64,000 bases of DNA from Streptomyces globosus (GTDB lineage Bacteria; Actinomycetota; Actinomycetes; Streptomycetales; Streptomycetaceae), in contig NZ_CP030862.1 in NCBI RefSeq assembly GCF_003325375.1, positions 4,777,501 to 4,841,500 on the forward strand, in the 5' to 3' direction. The first letter of the stretch is position 1. The number at the start of each line of letters is the position of its first letter. A model generated the notes under the pieces. The model ran no database searches and was not told where the DNA came from. It saw only the letters and a list, made by a program, of their open reading frames with translations. Below are positions 24,429 through 34,089 of the stretch, piece by piece. The translations under genes were made by a program, and so were the position numbers.

Positions 24429-24561
24429 GAATGGCACTCCCTGCTGGTCGGGGGCCGCGGCGGGACCGGTGCGCCGGCGTCCGCGGCGGCCCGGATCGGC
24501 GAGCCGATGGTAGGCACCGGCGGATGGCCCGGAGGGGGTTGCCGGCCGAACATGGCGCAAA

Positions 24562-24594
24562 CGCGCGTCAACAGTGCGTTGCAAACCGGTGAAC
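24562..24594 (-). promoter_or_regulatory. Possible PHO box upstream of glpQ
   Basis: On the minus strand three consecutive 11-base units read GTTCACCGGTT, TGCAACGCACT and GTTGACGCGCG. The first fits the PhoP direct-repeat consensus (GTTCAYYYR) well, the third fairly, the middle poorly. The position about 135 bases before the glpQ start fits a promoter region. Confidence 0.4.
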
Positions 24595-24688
24595 CCGATG
24601 TGCGATCAGACCTGACCCGCGAGTATCGTCCTCACCTGCACGGCCTCTGCGCCGTGCACAGCCGCTTTTGGATGCCGGAGGGCTCACG

Positions 24689-25360
24689 TTGTTCCGTACC
24701 GCGCTCATCAAGGCCACCGTCGGACCGGTCATGCGCATGATGTTCCGCACCCGTGTGGAGGGCGTCGAGAACATCCCCGGCTCCGGGCCGGTGATCCTGG
24801 CGGGCAACCACCTCACGTTCATCGACTCGATGATCCTGCCGCTGGTCTGCGACCGCACCGTCCACTTCATCGGCAAGGACGAGTACGTCACGGGCAAGGG
24901 TCTCAAGGGCCGCGCCATGGCCTGGTTCTTCACCGGCTCCGGCATGATCCCCGTCGACCGGGACGGCGCCAACGGCGGCGTCGCCGCGCTGATGACCGGC
25001 CGCCGCATCCTGGAGGAGGGCAAGATCTTCGGGATCTACCCGGAGGGCACCCGCTCCCCCGACGGCCGCCTCTACCGCGGCCGCACCGGCATCGCCCGGC
25101 TCACCCTGATGACCGGCGCCCCCGTCGTGCCGTTCGCGGTGATCGGCACCGACAAGCTCCAGCCGGGCGGCAAGGGCATGCCCCGCCCCGGCCGGGTCAC
25201 CGTCCGCTTCGGCGAGCCGATGGAGTTCTCCCGCTACGACGGCATGGACCGCGACCGCTACGTGCTGCGCGCCGTCACCGACTCCGTGATGGCCGAGGTC
25301 ATGCGCCTGTCGGGCCAGGAGTACGTGGACATGTACGCCACCAAGGCGAAGGCCGCCTGA
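24689..25360 (+). CDS. plsC: 1-acyl-sn-glycerol-3-phosphate acyltransferase
   Basis: Acylates lysophosphatidic acid to phosphatidic acid at the membrane. The 223-residue product has motif I NHLTFID (H41 and D46 of HX4D) and motif III YPEGTRSPDG. TTG at 24689 is chosen because GGAGG lies seven bases upstream and the product then starts at MFRTALIKATVGPVMR; another TTG seven codons upstream would place the ribosome-binding site inside the gene. A hydrophobic start and FTGSGMIPVDRDG between the motifs are typical of actinobacterial PlsC proteins. It faces away from glpQ across 260 bases. Substrate specificity within the family cannot be told. Confidence 0.9.
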   Translation: MFRTALIKATVGPVMRMMFRTRVEGVENIPGSGPVILAGNHLTFIDSMILPLVCDRTVHFIGKDEYVTGKGLKGRAMAWFFTGSGMIPVDRDGANGGVAALMTGRRILEEGKIFGIYPEGTRSPDGRLYRGRTGIARLTLMTGAPVVPFAVIGTDKLQPGGKGMPRPGRVTVRFGEPMEFSRYDGMDRDRYVLRAVTDSVMAEVMRLSGQEYVDMYATKAKAA

Positions 25361-25380
25361 CCCGGGCCCGCGCCGTGCCC

Positions 25381-26859
25381 CTACTGCCGGCGCAGTGACC
25401 GGCTGATGCCCGCTGCCGTCGTCGTGGCGAGGACCCAGCCGGTCACGATCAGCAGGTACGACAGCCACTGCGCCCAGCCGCGCGGCGCGAAGGCCTGCTC
25501 CTGCCCGAACCCGATGATCGGCAGCATCAGGTCCAGGGTGTAGAAGACCGGGTTGAACTCGGGAGCCTCGTCCGGCTTCAGCGGCGGCGGGGGCCTCATC
25601 CCGTACGCGACGGAGCCGGTCAGCAGCAGCGCCAGCAGCCAGAGCGCCGCGCGCAGCGGCCGGAAGCCGTAGCCGACGGTGGCGTCCTGGAGGAGCCCCC
25701 ACAGCCGGCCGTGCCGGGGCAGCGTCCCCCGGTGGCGGCGGAGCTTGGCGAGCTGCACCGTGCGGGCGGCGGCCTCGTCGCCCACGGTGAGGTAGGCGGC
25801 GGCGAGCTGCTCGTAGGCGTACGGGAGGTAGCCGGACTCCTCGCGCTCCAGCGCGGGCAGCCGCTCCTCGGCCGGCAGGTGCGGGGCGAGGGTGCGGTAG
25901 GTCAGGCCGTCGACGCGGATGCGGTCGGGCCAGGCGGTCGGCGGGACGTGCAGCAGGTCGAAGGTGGAGCGCCGCAGGTTCACCGACCCCTGGAGGGTGG
26001 GGCACTCCCGCAGCCAGAGCTCCCCGGCCGTGCAGCTGGAGGCGCGCAGGGCGACTCCGCCCGGGTTGGCGAAGGAGGCGTAGGCGAGGTTCAGCTGGCC
26101 CGGTATCCGGGATCCGGTGAGGTTGACGCGGCCGCGGGCCTGCATGCGCATGGCGCGCAGGTCGGTGCCGACGGTGAGGGTCTCGGCGTGCAGGGCGGTG
26201 CCGCCGGGGGCGAGGAGGCGGGCGTCGTCGAGGTTGATCCGGCCGCCGACGGTGGCGCCGTTGATCCGCGTCTGGCCGTGGACGGTCAGGCCCGCCGCGA
26301 TGACGTCGGTGCCGATGTGGGCGTGGTTGAACTGCAGCGGCGGCTCCTCCCCCTCCCGTCCGGCGGTGTCCGGGTCGCCTATGACGGCCTTCTTCAGGAA
26401 GAAGCCGCCGCCTATCCGGGCCCCGGCGAGCCGGACGGGGCCGGTGATCCGGCAGCAGGCGAGGCGGAGGGCGAGGTCGACGGTGAGCGTCGAGGCGGTC
26501 AGGCCGGGCAGCACCGAGTCGGTGAGCGACAGCGCCCGCAGCCGGGCCCCGAACAGGACCGGCTTGCGCTCGAAGAGGCAGGCGCGCAGCCGGATCGCGT
26601 GGTCGACGTCCGCGTACTTGAGGACGAGCTTGCCGGTGATGCGGGCGCCGCGCACGTTCAGGCCCGCGACCTGCCCGTCCCGCGTGGGGCCGGTGAGCAG
26701 GAGCGCGGCCAGCGCCTCGGCGCGCAGGGTGCGCTCGGGCCCCCACGAGGACCCGGCCGCCGGGTCCTCGTCGGGGTGCTCCCGGAAGTCGACGCCCTCG
26801 CCGCGCGGGAAGGCGTCCCAGACGCGGCGCTCCGCGGGGGTCAGCTCGATGATCTCCAC
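25381..26859 (-). CDS. Beta-helical repeat protein with C-terminal membrane segments
   Basis: A 492-residue protein. About residues 60-320 are a run of short strands with a regular hydrophobic step (GLNVRGARITGKLVLKYADV, GLTVHGQTRINGATVGGRIN, GSRIPGQLNLAYASF), which looks like a right-handed beta-helix of the pentapeptide-like type. A helical stretch follows (YEQLAAAYLTVGDEAAARTV), then three membrane segments (ALWLLALLLTGSVAYG, YTLDLMLPIIGFG, WLSYLLIVTGWVLATTTAA). No catalytic motif or cofactor site is visible. Related proteins have, I believe, been labelled membrane-associated oxidoreductase; I see no support for that. It follows the MFS gene by 68 bases on the same strand. Confidence 0.75.
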   Translation of the reverse strand: MEIIELTPAERRVWDAFPRGEGVDFREHPDEDPAAGSSWGPERTLRAEALAALLLTGPTRDGQVAGLNVRGARITGKLVLKYADVDHAIRLRACLFERKPVLFGARLRALSLTDSVLPGLTASTLTVDLALRLACCRITGPVRLAGARIGGGFFLKKAVIGDPDTAGREGEEPPLQFNHAHIGTDVIAAGLTVHGQTRINGATVGGRINLDDARLLAPGGTALHAETLTVGTDLRAMRMQARGRVNLTGSRIPGQLNLAYASFANPGGVALRASSCTAGELWLRECPTLQGSVNLRRSTFDLLHVPPTAWPDRIRVDGLTYRTLAPHLPAEERLPALEREESGYLPYAYEQLAAAYLTVGDEAAARTVQLAKLRRHRGTLPRHGRLWGLLQDATVGYGFRPLRAALWLLALLLTGSVAYGMRPPPPLKPDEAPEFNPVFYTLDLMLPIIGFGQEQAFAPRGWAQWLSYLLIVTGWVLATTTAAGISRSLRRQ

Positions 26860-26927
26860 CGGCGGGATGGTGTCCCGCCGGCCGACGGACTGTCAACCAC
26901 CCTCCGCGCGGCGCCCCTTGGCCGCGG

Positions 26928-28490
26928 TCAGGGGTGCGCCGGGGCACCGTCCTGGAGCTTCTGGCCCTTGAGCAGGAACCACGCGGCGACCGCGGTGGCC
27001 AGCAGGACGAGCGCGCTGACCCCGGAGGCCAGCCGCAGCCCCTCCACGAAGGTGTCCTGGGCGGCGGTGACCAGGGCGTGCGCGGTCTGCGGGTCCAGCG
27101 AGGACGCCGCCTCCACTGCGCCGCCGAGCGAGTCGTGCGCCGCCTCCGCGACGGCCGGAGGCACCTGCGCCGGGGCGGTGAACCCCTGGTAGACGCCGGT
27201 GACGATGGAGCCGAGGAGGGCGATGCCGAGAGCTGCCCCGAGCTCGTACGCGGTCTCGGAGACGGCCGAGGCGGCGCCGGCCTGCTCCTTGGGCACGCTG
27301 GAGAGGATCACGTCGGCGGTGACGGTGAAGGAGAAGCCCGCACCGACGCCGACGGCCAGCAGGGATGCGCCGAGCAGCGGGTAGCCGCTGGTCCGCTCGA
27401 CCGCGGTGAGCGCGGCGAGCGCCAGGCCGATGGCGCCGAGCCCGCCCGCGACGACGGCCCGCACCGAGAAGCGGCGGGCCCAGGCGCCGGCCACCAGGCC
27501 GGTGGCGACGGCGCCGACGGCGGCGGGCAGTTCGGCCAGGCCGGCCTCCAGCGGCTCGCGGCCCTGGACCAGCTGGAGGAACTGGGAGAGGAAGAACAGC
27601 AGTCCGGACAGGCCGAACACGGTCAGCAGGTCGGCGATGACGGCGCCGGAGAAGCCCCGGTCCTTGAAGAGCCGCACGTCGAGGAGCGGCGCGTCCAGGG
27701 TGAACTGGCGGCGGACGAAGGTGTACAGGGCGGCCGCACCGCCCAGCGCGGCCGCGGCGACCTCGGGGGTCAGGCCGTGCGTGGCGGCTTCCTTGACGGC
27801 GTAGACGACGCCGATGACACCGACGAGGGACAGCGCGACGCTGAGGAGGTCCCACGGGCCGGCGACCGGGTTCTTCGACTCGGGCAGCAGCTTCACGCCG
27901 ACGATGACGAGGACGGCCATGACGGGCAGGTTGATGAGGAAGACCGAGCCCCAGTAGAAGTGCTGGAGCAGCGCCCCGCCGACGACGGGCCCGACGGCCG
28001 CGCCCGCGGAGGCGGCGGCCCCCCAGATGCCGATGGCGAGGCTGCGCTCCCGCGGGTCGGTGAAGATGTTGCGGATCAGCGCCAGCGTGGACGGCATGAG
28101 GGTCGCGCCGGCGACGCCGAGGAGGGCCCGGGCGACGATCATCATCTCGGGGCTGGTGGCGCAGGCGGTGAGCACGGACACGGCGCCGAACGCGGTCGCG
28201 CCGGTCAGGAGCAGCTTCTTGCGTCCTATCCGGTCGCCGAGGGAGCCCATGGAGACGAGCAGGCCGGCGATGACGAAGGAGTAGATGTCGCCGATCCACA
28301 GCAGCTGTGTGCCGGACGGCTTCAGGTCTTCGGAGAGGGATGGCGTGGCGAGGCCGAGGACGGTGGCGTCGACGGCGACGAGGAGGACGGCGAGGACCAG
28401 GACGGCGAGCGCGAGCCAGCGCCCGCGGCTGCCGCCGCCACTGGTGCCCTCCGCCCCGTTCAGGGGCTTCAGCTGCTCGGTGCGGGTCAT
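26928..28490 (-). CDS. MFS drug:proton antiporter, DHA2/EmrB-QacA type
   Basis: A 520-residue transporter with about 14 hydrophobic helices. Helix 1 carries LLVAVDATVLGLATPSLSED, the loop between helices 2 and 3 has GSLGDRIGRKKLLLTG (motif A) and helix 5 has GAAASAGAAVGPVVGGALL (motif C of exporters). It starts three bases after the stop of the TetR gene, so the two form one operon in which the repressor controls the pump. Substrate unknown, probably a toxic organic compound or antibiotic. The cytoplasmic end LLKGQKLQDGAPAHP is short. Confidence 0.92.
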   Translation of the reverse strand: MTRTEQLKPLNGAEGTSGGGSRGRWLALAVLVLAVLLVAVDATVLGLATPSLSEDLKPSGTQLLWIGDIYSFVIAGLLVSMGSLGDRIGRKKLLLTGATAFGAVSVLTACATSPEMMIVARALLGVAGATLMPSTLALIRNIFTDPRERSLAIGIWGAAASAGAAVGPVVGGALLQHFYWGSVFLINLPVMAVLVIVGVKLLPESKNPVAGPWDLLSVALSLVGVIGVVYAVKEAATHGLTPEVAAAALGGAAALYTFVRRQFTLDAPLLDVRLFKDRGFSGAVIADLLTVFGLSGLLFFLSQFLQLVQGREPLEAGLAELPAAVGAVATGLVAGAWARRFSVRAVVAGGLGAIGLALAALTAVERTSGYPLLGASLLAVGVGAGFSFTVTADVILSSVPKEQAGAASAVSETAYELGAALGIALLGSIVTGVYQGFTAPAQVPPAVAEAAHDSLGGAVEAASSLDPQTAHALVTAAQDTFVEGLRLASGVSALVLLATAVAAWFLLKGQKLQDGAPAHP

Positions 28491-28493
28491 GTC

Positions 28494-29039
28494 CTATCGC
28501 TTTCGTTGTGCTCCGCCGAGCAACAGCTCGGTGATCATGTGCTGGTAGTCCTTGGCGGCGACCCGGCCGTCCATGACGGCCCAGGCGCAGGTGCCGATGA
28601 GGCCGTAGAGCGCCTCGGTGAGCCAGGCGGGGCTGAGGTCGATGCGGATGTCGCCCTCGGACTGGCCGCGCCGGAAGAGGGCGCTGACGCGGGCGTCGAG
28701 CCGGGCCCAGCCCTCGTTGACCTGGTCCCCCTCGAAGAGCTGGTTCTCGGTGACGAGGAAGGCCAGCAGCTGGGCGTTCGCCTCGCTCTCGGCGACGAGT
28801 CGGCGCAGCGCCTCGACGGCGGTGCCCTCGCCGAGCCGGGCCCGGTCCAGGGCCTGCTCGAACTCGCGGATGCCGAGGTCTTCCAGGGCCCGTACGAGGG
28901 CGTCGCGACCGGCGAAGTGCCGGTGGAGGGTCGCGCGGCCGATGCCTGCGGCGCGGGCGACCTCGTCCATCGTGGCGGTCGACTTGCGGGAGAGCAGGGC
29001 TGCGGCGGCGCGGAGCACCTGGTCACGATCCATGGCCAT
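28494..29039 (-). CDS. TetR-family repressor of the adjacent efflux pump
   Basis: A 181-residue regulator with an N-terminal helix-turn-helix (TMDEVARAAGIGRATLHRHF, then AGRDALVRALEDLG) and an all-helical ligand domain (WLTEALYGLIGTCAWAV near residue 145). The ATG at 29039 falls at the position where the promoter would start RNA, so the message may be leaderless; a second ATG two codons later is possible. A perfect palindrome lies immediately upstream across the promoter, fitting autorepression. Co-transcribed with the MFS gene. Confidence 0.92.
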   Translation of the reverse strand: MAMDRDQVLRAAAALLSRKSTATMDEVARAAGIGRATLHRHFAGRDALVRALEDLGIREFEQALDRARLGEGTAVEALRRLVAESEANAQLLAFLVTENQLFEGDQVNEGWARLDARVSALFRRGQSEGDIRIDLSPAWLTEALYGLIGTCAWAVMDGRVAAKDYQHMITELLLGGAQRKR

Positions 29040-29045
29040 GAGACG

Positions 29046-29078
29046 ACGATACACCAAATGAGACACCGTTGTCTCATT
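29046..29078 (-). promoter_or_regulatory. TetR operator overlapping the TetR-MFS promoter
   Basis: AATGAGACA (29057-29065) and TGTCTCATT (29070-29078) are perfect 9-base arms around CCGT. On the minus strand GAGACA inside the operator could serve as -35 and TATCGT (29051 down to 29046) as -10, 18 bases apart. Repressor bound here would cover the core promoter. Confidence 0.8.
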
Positions 29079-29122
29079 CTATTCCGATGCCCTTGCCCAT
29101 CCCCGAGCGGAAGACTGCCGAC

Positions 29123-29638
29123 ATGACGAGTAAACCCCTGCTCCTGATCGACGTGGACGGCCCCCTGAACCCGTACGCCGCCCAGCCCGAGCGCCGCCCC
29201 GTCGGCTACACCACCCACCGGATGCGCCCGAGCGGCTGGACCGGGGCCGAGAGCTCGAAGCCGCTGCGCGTGTGGTTGAACCCCTCCCACGGTGCGGAGC
29301 TGCGCGCACTGTCGGACGCGTACGAGCTGGTCTGGGCGACCACCTGGAAGGACGAGGCGAACGACTGGATAGGCCCGCACCTCGGGCTGCCGCGGCTGCC
29401 GTACATCGACTGGCCGCAGATGCACGGGCGGGCACCGGGCGGCACCTTCTGGAAGACGCAGTACGTCCTGGAATATGCGCGCGGGCGGGAGTTCGCCTGG
29501 GTCGACGACGACATCACCGACGCGGACCGCGAGTACGCCGACCGCCACCACCTGCACCGGGCGCTGCTGATGCGGATAGACGAGCGGATCGGGCTGCTCC
29601 CGGCGGACTTCGACGCGCTGGCGCACTGGGCGGCGTGA
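29123..29638 (+). CDS. HAD-like hydrolase-fold protein
   Basis: A 171-residue protein beginning with the HAD motif I LLLIDVDGPLNPY (nucleophile Asp and second Asp two residues on). Later elements are WATTWKDEAN, which may hold motif II Thr, a Lys in GTFWKTQYVLEYA, and the acidic WVDDDITDADREYA as motif IV. It resembles the HAD domains linked to nucleic-acid repair (Swiss Army Knife type) more than sugar phosphatases, but I cannot assign a substrate. ATG at 29123 follows GGAAGA. It diverges from the TetR gene, so the operator could affect it as well. Confidence 0.78.
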   Translation: MTSKPLLLIDVDGPLNPYAAQPERRPVGYTTHRMRPSGWTGAESSKPLRVWLNPSHGAELRALSDAYELVWATTWKDEANDWIGPHLGLPRLPYIDWPQMHGRAPGGTFWKTQYVLEYARGREFAWVDDDITDADREYADRHHLHRALLMRIDERIGLLPADFDALAHWAA

Positions 29639-29729
29639 CCGCCCCGGATTTTGATCATGCGTGGACCGCACGCCTAGCATGCCCATGCCACCCCCGCTCC
29701 CCTCCGTCCCACGCCGACGAAAGCGACCC

Positions 29730-30908
29730 ATGCGCATCCAGCGGATCCTCGCCACGACCGCCGCCCTCACCTGCCTGACCGCCCTCGCCGGGTGCAAGGA
29801 GGGCGGCGACCCCGGCTCGCCTCCGGCCGGCGCCTCCGCCGCCTCCACCGCCGCTGCGGAGGGCGCCCTCGCCGCGGCGCAGGAGCAGCTGCGGAAGTTC
29901 GTCTCCTGCGAGGACCTCAGCTCCAAGCCCGGCGACCCGCGGCTGCCGGCCCGCGACTTCCCCAAGGCCGGCCAGTGGTCGGTGGAGGAGGTCGGCGTCT
30001 GCAGCGACACCTCCGAGACGGGCGCGATCGTGATCGCCGTCCCGAAGGACATGAAGGCCTTCCAGGAGGGCTACAAGACGTACGTCATGGACAGGATCGC
30101 CGCGGGCGACGGCGCCTACGGGCTGTTCGACCAGGTCCTGGTCGGCAAGGGCTTCGTCGTCTTCCCGACCCGCACGCCGACGTCCGTGAAGCTCGTCCGC
30201 TCCGACCTGCGCGTCCTCGTCTGCAACCCCGGCGGCCGGGTGCCCGAGGGGTACAAGCGGGAGAAGCCCCTCGTCGAGGGCTGCTCCCTCACCGACTTCG
30301 TCGCCTCCGAGGACGGCTCGGGCAGCCCGAACTTCGAGATGCCGCAGAACCCGGACGGCGGCGGCGAGGCCAAGCCCGGCCAGCCGAAGAGCGGCAGCCT
30401 CGGCCTCCCCCGCGCGGGCAGCCTCACCGAACTGCGCAAGCTCGTCGGCAGCAGCCTCGCCTGCGGGAAGAACTACTCGACCGACCCCGAGACCGTCGCC
30501 GTCTCCTCGATCGACTACGAGCCGGTGGTCACGGGCAACGCGCTGGACTGGGGCGTGACGGGCCGCGCCCTGTGCGGGCAGCCGGCCGGCGAACGCCGCG
30601 CCCACGACCTGAGCTGGCTGAGCACCGTCGGAGACATGAAGAAGCTCCAGGCGAAGGCCAAGGCCGCCCAGCAGGCCGACCTGAAGGACGACGGCCGGCT
30701 CAAGGCCACCACGAGCCTGCTGCTCGTCGGCGAGAACATCGCGGTCGAAACCAACAGTCCCTCGTCCCGGTTCGGGCTCTACCAGCTGCAGTTCCTCTAC
30801 CTGAACTGCACGCCCGGGTTCAAGGCCCCGGCCGGGTACCGGCTGGAGAAGGCCCAGGTCGAAGGCTGCGTCCTGACCAACTACGAGCCGGACAACCCGG
30901 CGGCCTGA
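29730..30908 (+). CDS. Lipoprotein with two similar halves
   Basis: A 392-residue precursor with a signal peptide (MRIQRILATTAALTCLTA) and lipobox LAGC, so the mature protein is tethered outside the membrane. After a disordered Ala/Ser stretch, two related segments follow. The first begins LRKFVSCEDLSS and ends PEGYKREKPLVEGCSLTDF; the second begins LRKLVGSSLACGKN and ends PAGYRLEKAQVEGCVLTNY. Each has paired cysteines that could form disulfides. I do not recognise the family. A 17-base-pair terminator follows and separates it from convergent argH. Confidence 0.8.
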   Translation: MRIQRILATTAALTCLTALAGCKEGGDPGSPPAGASAASTAAAEGALAAAQEQLRKFVSCEDLSSKPGDPRLPARDFPKAGQWSVEEVGVCSDTSETGAIVIAVPKDMKAFQEGYKTYVMDRIAAGDGAYGLFDQVLVGKGFVVFPTRTPTSVKLVRSDLRVLVCNPGGRVPEGYKREKPLVEGCSLTDFVASEDGSGSPNFEMPQNPDGGGEAKPGQPKSGSLGLPRAGSLTELRKLVGSSLACGKNYSTDPETVAVSSIDYEPVVTGNALDWGVTGRALCGQPAGERRAHDLSWLSTVGDMKKLQAKAKAAQQADLKDDGRLKATTSLLLVGENIAVETNSPSSRFGLYQLQFLYLNCTPGFKAPAGYRLEKAQVEGCVLTNYEPDNPAA

Positions 30909-30968
30909 GCCACGGGCGGGCGGCGCGCAGGCCGCGGGGCGCGGCTGGGGGCCGCACGCGAACGCGGC

Positions 30969-31007
30969 GGAGGGGCGGCCGGAGCACGGGGCTCCGGCCG
31001 CCCCTCC
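30969..31007. terminator. Bidirectional terminator between lipoprotein gene and argH
   Basis: GGAGGGGCGGCCGGAGC (30969-30985) and its exact reverse complement (30991-31007) form a perfect 17-base-pair stem with a 5-base loop. The adjoining convergent genes explain its position. Confidence 0.85.
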
Positions 31008-31104
31008 GGGCGTGCCGCGGCGTGCGGACCGGCATGCCCCGCGCCCGGGGGCGTGCGGGGGTGCCGGGCCGCAGGGCCGCGGGGTTCGGGGGCGGCCGCA
31101 GCCG

Positions 31105-32547
<1,443 letters not shown>

Positions 32548-32611
32548 TCAAGGCTGCTGCGACTGCCGCGTCTGCTTGTGATCGCTGCGTCTGCCGCGTG
32601 TGGGTGTGGGG

Positions 32612-32644
32612 CGGCCTCCCCGCCGCGGAGATACGGGGAGGCCG
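32612..32644 (-). terminator. Hairpin between argG and argH
   Basis: CGGCCTCCCCG (32612-32622) pairs perfectly with CGGGGAGGCCG (32634-32644) around an 11-base loop. It could terminate or attenuate transcription of argG before argH. Confidence 0.65.
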
Positions 32645-32684
32645 TCCGGGTACTGCGTGGTGCGCCTGGCCGCCGGGCCTCGCC

Positions 32685-33878
32685 TCAGGCGAGGTCCCGC
32701 TTCGCGGCGATCTTCGCGGAGAGGGCGAAGATGTCGATGAAGCCCTGCGCCTTGGACTGGTCGAAGGTGTCGCCCGTGTCGTAGGTGGCGAGGTTGAAGT
32801 CGTAGAGGGACTCCTCGGACTTCCGGCCCGTGACGACGGCCCGGCCGCCGTGCAGGGTCATCCGGATGTCGCCGGTGACGTGCTGGTTCGCCTCGTTGAT
32901 GAAGCCGTCCAGGGCCCGCTTGAGCGGGGAGAACCACAGGCCGTCGTAGACGAGCTCGCCCCAGCGCTGCTCGACCTGCCGCTTGTAGCGGGCGAGTTCG
33001 CGCTCGACGGTGACGTTCTCCAGCTCCTGGTGGGCGGTGATCAGCGCGATGGCGCCCGGCGCCTCGTACACCTCACGGGACTTGATGCCGACGAGGCGGT
33101 CCTCGACCATGTCGATCCGGCCGATGCCCTGGGCGCCTGCGCGCTCGTTGAGCTGCTGGATGGCCTGGAGGACGGTGACGGGCCTTCCGTCGATGGCCAC
33201 GGGCACGCCCTCCTTGAAGGAGATGACGACCTCGTCGGGCTCGCGCGGGGTGGCCGGGTTCGAGGTGTACTCGTAGATGTCCTCGATCGGCGCGTTCCAG
33301 ATGTCCTCCAGGAAGCCCGTCTCGACGGCCCGCCCGAAGACGTTCTGGTCGATGGAGTACGGGGACTTCTTGGTGGTGGCGATCGGCAGGTTCTTCGCCT
33401 CGCAGAAGGCGATGGCCTTGTCCCGGGTCATGGCGTAGTCCCGGACCGGGGCGATGCACTTGAGGTCGGGGCCGAGGGCCTGGATGCCGGCCTCGAAGCG
33501 GACCTGGTCGTTGCCCTTGCCGGTGCAGCCGTGGGCGACGATGCCGGCGCCGTGCTTCTTCGCGGCCGCGACCAGGTGCTTGACGATGGTGGGGCGGGAG
33601 AGCGCCGAGACCAGCGGGTAGCGGTCCATGTAGAGGGCGTTCGCCTTGATCGCCGGGAGGCAGTACTCGTCGGCGAACTCGTCCTTGGCGTCCGCGACCT
33701 CGGCCTCGACGGCACCGCAGGCGAGCGCGCGCTTGCGGATGACGTCCAGGTCCTCGCCGCCCTGGCCGACGTCCACGGCGACGGCGATGACCTCGGCGCC
33801 CGTCTCCTCGGCGATCCAGCCGATGGCGACGGAGGTGTCCAGGCCGCCCGAGTAGGCGAGTACGACGCGCTCGGTCAC
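32685..33878 (-). CDS. argG: Argininosuccinate synthase
   Basis: Joins citrulline and aspartate with ATP to give argininosuccinate. The 397-residue protein has the PP-loop ATP site [15 protein letters not shown] at the N-terminus, [13 protein letters not shown] near residue 120 and [17 protein letters not shown] in the C-terminal part. GTG at 33878 has AAGGAG seven bases upstream. The promoter has an ARG-box-like palindrome over its -10. In S. coelicolor I recall argG lying far from argH, so this neighbourhood may differ between species. Confidence 0.96.
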   Translation of the reverse strand: MTERVVLAYSGGLDTSVAIGWIAEETGAEVIAVAVDVGQGGEDLDVIRKRALACGAVEAEVADAKDEFADEYCLPAIKANALYMDRYPLVSALSRPTIVKHLVAAAKKHGAGIVAHGCTGKGNDQVRFEAGIQALGPDLKCIAPVRDYAMTRDKAIAFCEAKNLPIATTKKSPYSIDQNVFGRAVETGFLEDIWNAPIEDIYEYTSNPATPREPDEVVISFKEGVPVAIDGRPVTVLQAIQQLNERAGAQGIGRIDMVEDRLVGIKSREVYEAPGAIALITAHQELENVTVERELARYKRQVEQRWGELVYDGLWFSPLKRALDGFINEANQHVTGDIRMTLHGGRAVVTGRKSEESLYDFNLATYDTGDTFDQSKAQGFIDIFALSAKIAAKRDLA

Positions 33879-33909
33879 GGGTTTCTCCTTACGGTGCATT
33901 CAACGACAG

Positions 33910-33943
33910 GCATAACTATGCACTACTCCGTATGTTTCGTCAA
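33910..33943 (-). promoter_or_regulatory. argG promoter with ARG-box-like palindrome
   Basis: On the minus strand TTGACG (33943 down to 33938) and CATAGT (33920 down to 33915) are 17 bases apart, a good promoter. The perfect palindrome GCATA-AC-TATGC (33910-33921) covers the -10 and resembles half of the argC site, fitting ArgR repression. Confidence 0.7.
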
Positions 33944-34089
33944 TCGTGGCATGTGTCGGGGCGCTGAGCTGGGGTTTCGCGGGAATACTCGGATGTGGGG
34001 CGGCAGGGGGCGGGGGTAGGGTCGGCGTTCCGCGGTAGGGCGCCGGGGCCCGGCGAGAGGCCGGGCGGGATGCGGAGGGGATGGACCAC

